Below, in pieces: positions 30,962 through 43,426 of a DNA stretch of 64,000 nucleotides. The notes beneath the pieces were generated by a model. That model was not told the DNA's origin and searched no databases. It saw only the letters and a program-made list of their open reading frames with translations. The position numbers and the translations under genes were made by a program. Source of the stretch: Triplophysa rosa (lineage: Eukaryota; Chordata; Actinopteri; Cypriniformes; Nemacheilidae); contig NC_079891.1 of the NCBI RefSeq assembly GCF_024868665.1, forward strand, positions 30,545,562 through 30,609,561, given 5' to 3'. Every line of letters begins with the position of its first letter. Within the stretch, counting starts at the first letter, position 1.

Positions 30962-32395
30962 ACGTAACCTTTGGAATGATCATATTTCTCATTTCAAATC
31001 ACGGTTGAAAATACAGTGAAAATGCTTTGCCAGAAAAGCTGTAAAATGTAGCAGATCAACGCGGAAAATGATATCAAAGATTGAGACACATAGCACAAAA
31101 CACTCAATTTTCTCAGTTTTTTCTCAACTGCCATACATTGTTTTTTTTCACCAGAGGCAGAAAGAGAAATACCATGTTGTGATTGCAAGATTTCTAAGAA
31201 ACATGGTTTTGAATCAGCTATTACAGGGCTCAGATGTATTTTGTCTGCTTACCTACAAAACACTTCAATAAATATAAAATGATTGCATCGCATTTTTCCA
31301 GCCCCACAACAGCCTTTTTAGTCACAGTCGAGACCACCTAAGGCACATAACCCACAATCAACATCTTATCTAAGGGGGATAGATGTAGTCCGTTTCTATT
31401 CTCATCTGTTATTGACAGAAATACCATGGCCAACAATGCAGTCCTCGACAGAAGCCCACCATAATATGAGAGAACCTTAGTAGGTGAATTCATGAATTTA
31501 GATTGTTTTGTTAGATTGAAATTCAGTGTAGAAAGACAAAATGGGATTAGCATCATCAAAGAAAGGTGAGGGTTCAATACAAGGGCAAGTACAAGAAAAA
31601 AGAAGAGTGTTGACAGGGTAAAGAAAGGGCTTTGATCCAATTTCCTGTACTAATTGTTCATAAGACTAAATAGTTAAATTGACATTTTTCCCTCCAGTGA
31701 AACAAATGTGTTACAAAAAAACATGTTAATTTAAATCTGCATGTAGAAAAACCTATAATTGTTGCATAATCAAATAATTTTGATTTACCTACAGGAACAC
31801 TTTTTGTATCAACATTTCCCTCAATTTCCAATTCGTAAGAGCTTTGAAAACCTTATGTTTCATTGTCTGGTCTACCACTGATGAGCTTTGAATTGGATTT
31901 ACTTGCAATTTAAATTAGAATTGACCCCGACCCTAGTGTGTGATCTACAGTATTTCTCACACTGATGTATGTTCTGAGGCTTAACAGAGATTTAAATAAT
32001 TCACTCGTACTTGCTACCAAAACTGAGTAATCAGCCTCCAGGCCTGAGAGGAGGAGCCGAGGAGCACAGAGGATTAGGGTGAGGTGAGGAGGAGAAGATG
32101 AGGATGAGGAGGAAGGGAATCTTAATAGGGCGAAGAGAAAAAGAGCGATTGCTCGGTCCACATGCATAATTAAGAGCATGACAGGGATTTTTAGTTTTAG
32201 ATGAGGGAGAGAGGTAGAGAGAGAGATTATTCTTCAATGAGAGATGTGAGAGATTAGAGCATGAGGTGTTTAATGTCTTAATAAAAGTCTGCCTGAAATT
32301 CTTATGAATTAAATTAACATTTTAATGCAAGGTGTATCTTTGGAAAATCTGAAATCTAAACGTTTCGCTTAAGATTTAAACTGAAAATACTGTTA
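30962..32395. other. No gene seen; purine-rich patch
   Basis: GGAGGAGAAGATGAGGATGA and similar units at 32085-32120 form an imperfect purine-rich repeat. The proline/serine-like minus-strand frames there are low-complexity artefacts. Confidence 0.35.
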
Positions 32396-32957
32396 AGTGC
32401 CATTCACATAATAACGATACCGATAACTATAATCGTATCTCCATTTAGTAGAATAGCGGGGTTCACATCACAACTATAACGATAACGAGAATGATATCGT
32501 TGGGATCACTTTCAGAAAGATTTTTTTCTAGCTGATGAACGATAAAACATTTTTTTTGACAATTTAAATATAAATATGTATTTTAATAACATATATGACA
32601 TTATATTACAAATGATTAAACCAAATTGCCTGTTCGTGACATTTGAACGTCGTTTCTTACCTTAAAACTGAAAGTAAACGGCTTTTGATCCTAAAAAGGT
32701 CTGCATTCTGTAATAATGAGCTATAATATATTTCAAAATTACATTTCATGTCCAGTTTTTTCTCATGTGGCAAGTAGCCATGTAATAAGCTTCGCGTCGG
32801 GTCCTGATCACACTGTCGGGGCTTATTTCTGCGATAACAATCGGCTGCCACAGGTACATTATCACTTACTTAGTAATTGGGAACCTAAAATAAACATAAC
32901 GTTATCGTCCGCACGTGGATGCATATATAGTTATAGTAACAGTTATCGAACGGCCCT
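32396..32957. mobile_element. Inverted-repeat element with GATAAC motifs
   Basis: The left end has AACGATACCGATAACTATAA followed by TCG and ACTATAACGATAACGAGAAT. The right end has AACGTTATCGTCC and AGTTATAGTAACAGTTATCG. The motifs are mirrored, as in fish elements with such ends. The exact termini are uncertain. Non-coding. Confidence 0.5.
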
Positions 32958-33024
32958 TTTCTTCTTACACTCCTGTGGCTATAAAATATTATGACTTTTC
33001 CTCAAATATAAAGGCTGTTTTATC

Positions 33025-33085
33025 TTCTCAACTCTGGCCCGTGAGATCCATTTTCCTGCCGAGATTAGCCCCAACTCTGATAAAA
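33025..33085. repeat. Short fragment of a common fish repeat
   Basis: CCCGTGAGATCCATTTTCCT GCCGAGATTAGCCCCAACTC matches the recurrent 'AGATCCATTTTCCTGCAGAG...CTCCAACC' fish repeat. Fragment only. Confidence 0.45.
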
Positions 33086-35040
33086 ATTTAATTATTTTAA
33101 AAGTTTTTTTAAAGTTAATATAACTGTTTATTTTTGTGATATTTACTAAGCCATTTAATTATTTTTTAGAGTGTAAGAAGGGTTGAACTACTTATGAAGG
33201 TTATCCCTGAGTCGCTTTTCAGGGGAATCAACAATGTTAGATACGAACAACTCAATCCAATTCTATTTAAAACTATGATTCTAAAAAAAACTTTAAAAGT
33301 GTTCCACTGATGACAAATAAAAAAAAAATTCAACCCTACAGAAGATGGTGTTTCAACACTTTAAACATATGTCATGTTTTTCCAACAGAGGAGTTATCCA
33401 GTGCCTGTTAGCTTTGGCTATTGCCGTCAGGCTGGTCATAATTAGATCAGAAAATGACACATTCAAGCGCTATGAATAGTAATGAGGGTTAGGCCATCTG
33501 CATTGGCAACTTCACAGTATTCCAAACTGTTTTAGCGAATTCTGTTTGTATTAAAAAGGCTTAAATGACAAGCTTTGATATTTATGAATAATGTTGGTGA
33601 TGGCATCGATGCTGAGGGACCCATTTTATCTTTATTCTCTTGGATCCATGGAGAAAATACTAGAAACTTGCTACATTCGTTATTTCACACAGAGGTATTA
33701 TTAACAAGAAACGCTCTGTTGTTTATTTTAGGGAAAACATTGGCCCTTGATTGCAGAATTGATTTTTTGTTGTCATGCCAGCAATATGCAAATGAACGCT
33801 TTTGTGTACTGTACGGTTGTCAAAGGCTCCAGCCAGATTGTTCACAATCTGTTGTCCATTTTACCAACTGTCCATCTCATGCTGAAAACCTAACAAGAAC
33901 ATCCTGTAACCATCCACCAGGACTGATCCAGCCTCTTCCCAACATATTGCAGTGTGCCGTTAAATAAATAGACTCAAAGACAAATCGCCTAAAGCATTTT
34001 AGCTCCAAAGTCAAAATGGATGAAGAGAGAAAGGGTGGAAACAGACACCCGCAGCTGCCAGTGTTGCTATCATTGGTGATTCAGACCAATCTAATGGCAT
34101 CTCTTAGCCGGGACGGTACAATAACAGTGGCAACATGCAGATTATAAAACCCTTAAAGGCTGGAATAACAGCTAACTGATGAGTGACTGAATGCTCAATG
34201 ACACGTCAGTCCAGTCGCGGTAAAAAGCTTGTGCAACTGGAGCCAAGGATTTGTAAAGCTCAGACTGTCTGCCAGCTACCATGCGTACGTGGAGGCTTAT
34301 TCACTTAGCTGTTTCACTGCTATGATTGAAACAGTCCCCCACTTCTCTCCATATCTTATTCATAACACCCATGCACCACATGCAGCTGCGGCCCACACAG
34401 CCGCATCCCCCACCGCTTCCTGTAACTTGTATGACAGAAATAACATTACATAGAAATACAGGTCAAAATGAGAAGAATTTAGCTTGATCCTTCCCAGGGG
34501 CTTTGTGTGCTATGTGTGAATATTTTCAGATTGTCAAGTCAAAGGGCTTTGTTGTGAGTGACAGACATGAAATTAATGATACATAATGTTACACTAACAC
34601 TGACAGACTTATTTCATACTTGTTGAGCTTTCATGATAATTCAATTTAGACTGAATATGATTTCATTAGTCTCATCTGGATTCATTTATAAAAGAAACGT
34701 GCCAGATAGCGTGTACACTTTCTATCCAAACATACAAATCGACATACAAATGTAAACAAGGATGTCAAAAATAGCAATCTGCCAATTGTGGTCAAATGAG
34801 GAAGATTTAAAAATAAACGTTTCTTATACCAGAAGTGAAAGGCGTCTGTTTTGCGTTACATTTCTGCAACAAGATGTATTTTTCATCAGTGATAACATCA
34901 GACATATTTTTTACTGTATTGTATAAGTTATGTTACAGTTTCGTAAACACCACCAACCAACTTAGAAGTAAAAGTTTTATTTATTTTCCCAAGCCACTCA
35001 TACTTGAGGGTTCAAGGTATGGCTTCAATTTCAAAATGTA
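33086..35040. other. Long stretch without recognised gene or repeat
   Basis: About 2 kb of non-repetitive DNA. A 130-codon plus frame (33575-33967) has no domain, no Kozak context and no conserved splice framing, so I do not call it a gene. Candidate location for conserved non-coding DNA. Confidence 0.35.
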
Positions 35041-35158
35041 GTCATAAACATTTACTTATTCTCATCCCTCACAAACTGTAGTCATCATTTACTTATTCTC
35101 ATCCCTCACAAACTGTAGTCATCATTTACTTATTCTCATCCCTCACAAAATGTTAGTC
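35041..35158. repeat. 37-bp tandem repeat, three units
   Basis: Three copies of the unit beginning GTCATCATTTACTTATTCTC and ending CACAAACTGTA follow each other. The first is slightly different at its start. Confidence 0.9.
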
Positions 35159-35340
35159 ACCATTCACTTTCATTGCATCATTTTTCAACAATGAAAGTGA
35201 ACGGGGACTGAAGTTGTCAGTCATTACGCCTACAGTTACACCTCCATTTCTGTCCTATAGCAGAAAAAAGTCCTATTTGCTTAGAACAACATAATTTAAT
35301 AAACAATTTTGATACACAATTTTTGGTTTACTATACTTTT

Positions 35341-35788
35341 AATGGAACAGTTCACGCAAAAATCATAATTCTGTCATCATTTACTCACCCTTAAGTTGTT
35401 CCAAATCTGTTTAAATTGATTTGTTCTGATGAACACAGAGAAAGATATTTGGAAGAATGCTTGTAACCAAATCTTTCTTGGCAACTAATTGACTACCATA
35501 GTAGTAAAATATGCTTAATACATTTCTTTGTTCTGCTGAACACAAAAGAAGACATTCTGAAGAATGTGGGAAAGCAAACAGTTCTGGGGCACTTTTGACT
35601 ACCATTGTAAATTTTCCTATGATAGTCAATGGTGGCCAAGAACTGTTTGGTTACAAGCATTCTTCCAAATATCCTTGTGTTCATCAGAACAAAGAAATTT
35701 ATACAGATTTGGAACAAAAATCTCACCCCTCGAGGGGTGAGTAAATGATGACAGAATTTATATATTTTTTGTTGAACTGATCCTTTAA
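35341..35788. mobile_element. Angel-like element, enlarged with two hairpin cores
   Basis: The left end GGAACAGTTCACGCAAAAAT and right end GTTGAACTGATCCTTTAA enclose two successive palindromic cores, one with AAGATATTTGGAAGAATGCT and one with AAGACATTCTGAAGAATGTG. At 448 bp it is about 150 bp longer than its relatives. Confidence 0.8.
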
Positions 35789-36521
35789 TGTTGGGCCTTG
35801 CATGTACTGTACAGTTTACATAAAATGTCTACAGATACAAATTAGCTCAGCCTGAAGTGCCAGTGTGTGAGTAGATGAATGTGAGAAAAAGAGCAAGAGA
35901 AAATGATCTGTCTTGAAATGATGCAACCCTACAGCTGTACAGTGTGCATTCATGCACGAATGTTTAGATCCTAGAGAGAATATGAGTATGTTTGGGTGTG
36001 TGTTTTTTAAACTAAGGAAAATCATATGAAGTCAGAGAGTGTATCCAATCCCCAACTTCACTGTAATGGTCTGTCTTTAATGCAAAGTCAACACTGGGAG
36101 AGACATTCTGCTAGTCCCGAAGTAAAATACCTCCCCTGTCTGGGGCCTGAATCTGGCTCTGTCCCTAAAATACACTTTCCTTCAGCCGTCATTGTGCGCA
36201 GCTCAAAACAAGGAACTGTGTTTATGTTAGATTGATGGAAACACTCTATTTTAGGTTCCTTGAGGTCTCCAGCTAACACAAGTCGCTTATTAAAACTCTT
36301 CTCAGTACACAATCTCATTAAGGGCCAAGCTTGTTTCACATATGCCATAGCCAGCGATCCGCATCCATTTACAGTAGATAGTCGACTTGTGATTGACCCC
36401 ACCCAGCCGAACCTCATCTTTTCCACTTTCCGCAGCCACATGCCAGAGAAATGAAGTCATGCAGACACCCCTGCAGCAGGTTTGGGTGATTGTAAATGCA
36501 CATGTTGAAAGTCAACAGCGG

Positions 36522-36522
<1 letters not shown>
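35789..36522. other. No gene seen
   Basis: Frames of 64-117 codons overlap on both strands at 36026-36454, without domains. Confidence 0.35.

Positions 36523-36565
<43 letters not shown>
36523..36565. repeat. (GA)n microsatellite
   Basis: A pure GA run of about 21 units. Confidence 0.97.
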
Positions 36566-36568
<3 letters not shown>

Positions 36569-37301
36569 AAGGAGAAGAGGTGGGTAGTCTAATGGAGCAG
36601 AAAGATTTGTGGCTGACTTACACTCCCTGTTTGCAGAATCCCTCAGCCATGATGTGGGCACTTGAGTTAAAGTTATTTTAGATCAAATCTGAACAGGATT
36701 GTCGGTTTTTGAGTTTCTTAGGTAAAACATTATATTTATTGAGGGGTTTCTTAACTCAAGAGGACAAAGATTGTTTTACACCCAATGTGAATAGCTGTCA
36801 TTGAAATGACAGCTGTTGACTTCTGTTCAAAGCAGTCAGTCCCGGTCAGGACAGTTTTAAATAATGCTTTGTAATTTACCTTACACAATTCCAAGACTAT
36901 GGCTTGAAATGTACACAATTAAATGAATGCAAATGAAAAATTTTAATTAATTAAAAATTAATTAATCGTTATTTACCCAAAGCAAGTACATATTGATATA
37001 CAGGCGGTCAGCTTGAACTGCATGTTGCAACCTATACAACAAGATAAATTAAATAAAAACATTATTACAATATAATTACAATACAATTACAAATTATTGT
37101 GAATGCAGTATTCTGTTACTATGGTTACATAACCCACTACATTCTAAAATATGAGAAGCATTCTGTGTGCATTCTGCAGGTTGCCCGGTTATAGCATTAT
37201 AAAAATAATACTGAACATTTTAAATACAATTTTTAATTTGGCTGTCGGGCCTTTATGTAGTCTTGTAGGTAAAATATTTATTAATTTGTACCTACTGTAT
37301 C
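36566..37301. other. No gene seen
   Basis: AT-rich DNA. Nothing recognised. Confidence 0.35.
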
Positions 37302-37602
37302 TAAAGGAATAGTTCACTCAAAAATAAAAAATCCGGTCATCTTTTATTCACCATTTCACCCATTCAATGTTCAAAACCTGTATTTTACTCGTTCTTCTGT
37401 GGAACATAAAAGAAGACATTTTGAGAAATGTCTCAGTGGTTTTGTGTCCATATAATGGAAGTCAATGGGGTCCAGTACTGTGGTTACCAACATTCTTTAA
37501 AAATATCTTTTGTGTTCTGCAGAAGAAAGTCACAGATTTGGAATTACATAAGGGTGTGTAAATGATGAAAGAATTTTCATTTTTGGTGAACTATCCCTTT
37601 AA
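37302..37602. mobile_element. Angel-like element, full length
   Basis: TAAAGGAATAGTTCACTCAA to TTTTGGTGAACTATCCCTTTAA, with the mirrored centre around GTGTCCATATAATGGAAGTC. Confidence 0.9.
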
Positions 37603-38478
37603 AAGTCCTTATACAGTGTATAAATAATATATATAGTTTAATACTAACAATCAACATTTTCATATACTGGTTAACAGTTTCTGCGATATATGTTGGTAAT
37701 TAAAAAACTCATTTTTAATTTGCTAATGTTTGATGTTTTAATGAAGCCATCATTTGGCCTGTACAAATCATGTCAAAGAAGGCATAAGATAAAAGTGTTC
37801 ACTTGTTTAAATATCAGAATTTTACTTCAGGGATCTGGAGAGTAAGCGTACAGTACGGCATTTAAAAAGCGATCTATTATCCATTAAAGAGATATCTGAA
37901 GACATGTGGCGAACAAAGGATGTTTCTCTCTGTTAGTTCTACAGTGAAGTAGACCACTCATGGAGAATTACTCTGTGAACACCAATAGTTGAAACTTTCC
38001 AAAAGCTTAATTAGTTTGGATTAAGAGAGGGGAAATGGGACAAGCCTTATTAAATCGAACCCACGGCTATTGTCTGGCCTTGTTATAAACCCAGAGGGAT
38101 GTTTGAAACAAAACCATTATCTTCCTCGTTTCATATTCCTCCGCTGTGTTTGAAATGTTACTCAATGGAATTCGAACGTCTACATAGCAAAGCTTTAAAA
38201 TTTTGCTCCAGTCCATTAACTACATAGTTCTATGTTTACCGATGAGGCTAAACAAACAAATTAAAATGTTTTAAGCGAGTGCTTAGTGTTATAGAGGGGT
38301 AAACAGAGATTTAAGCTCCATTTTTAAAGGGCTACTTTACACTAAACTGTTCCACACGTTTAACTTCTCATCTTTATGACTAAAAATCTTTTGCTCTGTA
38401 CAACTCTAAACTCTCATTCGCATTTGGGTTCAGTTGAAAACAATCCTGTCATAACTGGGCATAACCTTGTGACGCATC
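37603..38478. other. No gene seen
   Basis: Plain DNA. The block 37850-38160 has balanced composition and homeobox/Sox-like words (AACAAAGG, TTAATTAG, GGATTAAG), but that is weak evidence for an enhancer. Confidence 0.3.
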
Positions 38479-38746
38479 TTAAAGAGGTTCTGTCATTTAT
38501 TTATTCCTATGTGCATTACTTTTCCCCCATGGAACACAAAAGGAGATATTTTGAGAAATGTCTTGTGTTTTTGTCCCTACAATGGACGTCAATGGGTGCC
38601 AATGTTGTTATCTTCTTTTGCATTCTGCAACAGAAAGTCATGAATGTTTCAAGTGACATGAGGGTGAATAAATGATGAAAGAATTTCATTTTTGGCTGAA
38701 CTATCCTTTTAAAGGATTTTCATTTTTGGGTGAGCTGTTCCTTTAA
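38479..38746. mobile_element. Angel-like element with duplicated right end
   Basis: After GAATTTCATTTTTGGCTGAA CTATCCTTTTAA the terminus is repeated once more as GATTTTCATTTTTGGGTGAG CTGTTCCTTTAA, so two right ends lie in tandem. Confidence 0.82.
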
Positions 38747-38852
38747 TCATGAATTTCCGACATAAGAAAGTGCTAGAACTTCACCTCCACATCCTCCTAC
38801 AGATGCAGTACAGCCCAGCCAAGGGTATATGAGAGGCACAGCACAGATATGA

Positions 38853-38909
38853 AAGAGAGAGAGGGAGAGGGAGAGAGAGAGAGGACGGGATATGGAGAGA
38901 GAGAGAGAG
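38853..38909. repeat. GA-rich simple repeat
   Basis: Imperfect GAGAGAGGGAGAG tract. Confidence 0.9.
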
Positions 38910-39599
38910 CTATCTGTGAGGAATAAGAACATCAGCTGTACTGGCAGTTTGATGAATGTGGGGGAGAGGGGGGCGCGGCCTGCTGAGATGTCTGGATGAA
39001 AGGGAACCAAATTACCTCAGCAAATCAGACGCCATGTCTGTCAGAAATTATTTACTGACAAACGTAACGGGTGGAAACAGGACAGGTCTGAAGCGCTGTT
39101 TAACAGCACACAGGTGGCTGGTGTTGTAGCAGCAGCATGTTGGGAGGGTGGGTTGTTATCCTTGCTGATCGGTCACCTTACTCCGGCAGGCTGTCTGTGG
39201 AGACAGGTGTTAGTTGAGTGGGTCTAGCAGGAGGAAATCTGACTTTGAAAAAAACTTCAAATACAAATATTTCACCTTTTTGACTGATCCAATCCATATC
39301 AATGTATGGCAATGTAAAGGATATGTTGCCAACAAATGCTTGACAAAAAAAAATACGATTTCTGATGCTTTACATGATGTAGGTCCACAGTGGTGAAGGA
39401 ATACCACATTTCCTGCTTACTTAAATAAGCAATGTGGTGTGGTGGCAAATTCTCGTGCTATGTATTGTCACGTGAATGTATGGAAAATATACGCATTTAA
39501 ATCTAATGGTGTTCGCCCATACAACAGCAAAAGGCATGCTATTTCTACTTTAAACACCAGGTGTCGCTATCAAGTGCAGAATGCAGATAAACCACAGTG
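38910..39599. other. No gene seen
   Basis: Plain DNA. No exon recognised. Confidence 0.35.
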
Positions 39600-39640
39600 A
39601 CACAACACAACACAACACAACACAACACAACACAACACAC
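39600..39640. repeat. (CACAA)n pentanucleotide repeat
   Basis: About eight CACAA units. Confidence 0.95.
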
Positions 39641-39654
39641 CGCATTCTCTAAAT

Positions 39655-39935
39655 ACAGACACGTTCTCCTCACGCAACTTCACGTTCGTTGGCGTTTCCT
39701 ACTTCTCGAATTCTAGAGTTTTCGCAAAAATATATGCTAGATTTTTCCTTTGAACGGCTTAGTCAAACTAAAATGTGTCGAATCGACGCCATTCAGCACA
39801 CACACGACACAGCGACTCGAAGTGTTGCGCGAGCTGGGCGCATGCGCACACTGGGAGTGCCACACCACGATTTAAACAAACTTTCAACGTCAAAAACTGT
39901 GATGATCCGAACTCTGTGGAAGTTAAAGTAGGTAA
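39655..39935. promoter_or_regulatory. CpG-rich spot with NRF1 motif; possible promoter
   Basis: About 20 CpGs fall within about 250 bp, against a CpG-poor background. The palindrome GCGCATGCGC at 39838-39847 is the core NRF1 site, typical of CpG promoters. An ATG at 39774 sits in an open frame to 39931. No TATA box or defined exon. Either a host promoter or the CpG-rich interior of an unrecognised transposon. Confidence 0.35.
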
Positions 39936-41807
39936 ATGCATTAGGTAAACCATATTTTTGAACCATGGGAAAATAACAATATATTACAATAACAGTATAT
40001 TATATTATATTGTTTTTAATATTATATTATTTTTACGGATGGTTTACATTTGTAGTGTCATTGTTTTGAATGTGATTGTTAAATTGTGGTTACTGTAACT
40101 TTACTCACTTAATTTATTTTCGTAAGGGTATTACTTAAAAGTGATATATTGAAAACAAACCATTATTGGATGGCATATCTACTGATACAATGTATAGGCC
40201 TAGCTAAATACTGTATGTAGTGTAAGTCCCTTAGGATTTTATGTTTTATTGATTATGCAGCTTTTTTTCAGCATTTCGTTACCTGTATATATTAGCCTTC
40301 TATTCTATTCATAATTACAATGATACATGTAATATCACACCACACAATATTGTGCCTAATGATGATGTGAATATTTGTTGATGATTGATTGAACTCAACT
40401 GTGTAGCTCCAACTCACATTTATTCAGATCTCTGCATTGTGTGCTGAAATGTGACCTGTCTTCATCCTTGAGAACCCGCTAAAGTGGATTGGAAGATCAA
40501 AGGCAGGTAAAACGGCTTTTATCTCGGGCCGACACACTATAAAGGGGCAGTTAAAAGAACACAGTGTAAAGACATTGATGTTCATGTAGATTAATGGCTG
40601 AGTTTCACAAAGAAATGTCTGGCTCATGTTTCACCTCAAAGTTGAAAGTAAACGCAACCATGATGTATTTTTACTTTCATGATTTATCATTTAAATAACG
40701 CATATTCTTTCATGTTGCAAATTTAAATAGGCTTTGCGATTATTTGTCATAGAACTAATGTGAAATATCATAAACGTAGGCTTTATTTGATGAAAAGCCT
40801 ATATACAGTACTTTACAATTAAATATTTAGACCTTATCTGTGATTCACCCTAATACCATGTCTATTTCATCTCATATATAATAAATAATTGAGGTTAATA
40901 TTTGTTGAGCATTTTGTAAATAAACTTAGACCCGAAACCACACAATTAATTTATATTTCAGTTATGTCCACAATTACATTTAAAGTGTATTTTTAACACA
41001 TTTCGCTTCTAAATGGCTTTAATGCAGATTACTGGGTACCTTAGAGTCTCCTTAATTCTCATTTAATGAGCTCAATTTAAGCTGTGTTTAAACTTGTTAA
41101 CCTTTGCTGGGTAGCAGTGGCGGTCTCACGCATGCTTGCACACACACTTGATTACACACCAGCGCCCATCCACGCAGATACACTCACAGATACACAATCT
41201 CTAACATTGTACGTCTGCTTTCTAATCATATCCGGTAAGTGATTTCACAAAGTGCCTGAAAGAGCGGAGAAACAGAGCTGTTTGAAAACAGGTGCCCAGG
41301 TGTGAATACCTTCTGCTTAATGTCTACACATCTCAGTCTCGAGCCCCTGGGCTGAGCATTACTGTAAACAGAGTTAAAAAGACGGAAACAGCCAACAACA
41401 CAAATAGCTAATGTCACCAGTTTTTGCTGTTATAAAATCAAAAAACCCTGGAGGCAAACAACAAGACATATTTAATTTCATAGCTCCTTTATCACAAGTG
41501 CTCCAGCCAGACTCCCCCATGCTTGGTTTCACAGCACTGTGCATTAATAAGTTATTAAAGGATAACTCTCATTAACATCTCACCGTTGACCTTAAAATAA
41601 CATGCATACAGTATTTTGCATCTCATTTCACTGAAAATAGACCTGCCCTTTTCTAAATTACAAGGAACATAATGTGTCCGTCATATCTCTATTAAACACC
41701 AATTTGAATAACAGAACTGTGAAGTCTCTCTTGGGCGTCTGTGATGTCTAATGCTCATTTCCTCTCATTTCTCCTCTCGTTCTCTCACACCTCTTTCTCT
41801 TGAGAGC
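39936..41807. other. No gene seen
   Basis: About 1.9 kb of AT-rich DNA with no recognised repeats or exons. Confidence 0.35.
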
Positions 41808-42080
41808 TCTTGTAATTTCAAACCTTTCTTCTTCAGAATGCAAGAAAGAAGATATTTTGAAGAATATTGGTAAGAGAAATCCGTTGGTCCCCTTTGACTT
41901 GCATTGGTTTTGTGTCCATACAATAGAAGTGAATGGGGACCAACGGTTTTTGTTTACCATCATTCTTCAAGATACCTTCTTGTGTGTTTTGCAGAAGAAA
42001 GAAAGTCTTTGACAGGTTAAATGACAAGAGGGTGAATAAATGGTGACAGATTTTCATGTTGGGGTGAACTATCCCTTTAA
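41808..42080. mobile_element. Angel-like element, left end decayed
   Basis: The mirrored centre (CATACAATAGAAGTGAATGG) and GGGTGAATAAATGGTGACAG are present. The right end is GGGGTGAACTATCCCTTTAA. Confidence 0.88.
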
Positions 42081-43045
42081 AATGACTTCATGATATAGAC
42101 TGAAGTTTTAATAACAACAAAAAGCTCACTCTTGTTTTATGGAAAAGCTCTGTCAACTATAAAAAGATGTGATATTCCACGTCAAACTCTTACAGTTCGG
42201 AAACCAATGGGCCACTAAGAATAGACTTCTACTGCCACCTGGTGTTTGAAATATTTACATGACTATAGCATAACACTATTTTTATGGACGTTTTGATCAT
42301 AAATGTCATTTTTGATTTTTGTAAATAAGTAGCTTTGTGGTGTCATACAATGTTTGTCTTGGATTATAGGTAGCATGATGACCTTTTTGAATTGTAGTCA
42401 CTGAGTACATATACATAAGATGTTGATTTGTGTAGACAATTATGCGATAAGGTTGTCTCCAGAGAATATGTCATAAGCGGAGGCAGCAGGGTGTAATTTA
42501 GTTTTTGACACAGTGAGTGTCACATCTGAAGGTTATTCCCTCTGCTCTCATTAATGGAGGATTAGTGCTCTTTTGAAGTCTATGATTCATATCCATGTGG
42601 GAGCAACAAGTCCCACTAAGACAAATCTGTTGCCTGCATTTCCCAAAAATCTGCGTTTGTTGTTAAATGAAGGGTCTCGGGAGAAGCTCTCAAACATTTA
42701 AAGCTGGCGGTGGACTGTTTCTGGAACCCCAAAGACACTCATTAGAAAGTGGATTATCAGTTTTTATTCTGGTTTTAGTCTAAACAATATGATGCAGATG
42801 ATAGAAATATAAAGACCTTATTAAATAATAGTGGGAGTTTTGTGGCTTTTAGTGCATGTCTGTTAGCTTTGGGGCCTATATGCCGGTGTACTAGTATCTT
42901 AACCCTTTAGTGTTTATTATTTACAGTTACAATGTACAACTTTATTTCCTCTATTGGCATGTCTTGCTTTGGTCATGGATGATAATTGTTGGTAATGAAA
43001 GGAAACAAGAAATCTTAATACGTTATATTAATATCTTAATACTTC
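42081..43045. other. No gene seen
   Basis: Plain DNA, nothing recognised. Confidence 0.35.
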
Positions 43046-43426
43046 TTCTGTCCTCATTTACGCACCCTTATGTCATTTCATTCCTGCAAAAATTACTTCG
43101 TTCTGATGAACACAAAGGAATTTGCATGACTGTTAGCAACTTTCACTTCTGGGACATCATTGACTAGTAGGAACAATTAAATAGTAGTCAAAGGTGCCCC
43201 AGAACGGTTTGTTCTCTTACATTCTTCAAAATATCTCATTTTGTGTACAAAATACAATAGTAATTTTCTACTATGGTAGATGATTTCCTGGAACTGAAAA
43301 TTGTTAACATTCTTCCAAATATCTTTCTTTGTGTTCAAAAGAACAGAGAAATTCATACAGGTTTGAAACAACCTGAGGGTGAGTAAATGATGACACAATT
43401 TTATTTTTTGTGAACTGTCCCTTTAA
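43046..43426. mobile_element. Angel-like element, second subtype, enlarged
   Basis: CTCATTTACGCACCCTTATG, a GGGACATCATTGACTAG core, a second core with TACATTCTTCAAAATATCTC, and the right end GTGAACTGTCCCTTTAA. It has two cores, as in the copy at 35341-35788. Confidence 0.82.

Noticed and set aside
33575..33967. 130-codon plus frame
   Set aside because: No recognisable domain, poor start context, composition like the surrounding DNA.
35041..35158. CRISPR-like repeat array
   Set aside because: The 37-bp units are contiguous with no unique spacers, and the genome is eukaryotic.
36088..36441. 117-codon minus frame with an opposing 64-codon frame
   Set aside because: Both strands are open and neither has family resemblance; not enough to call a gene.
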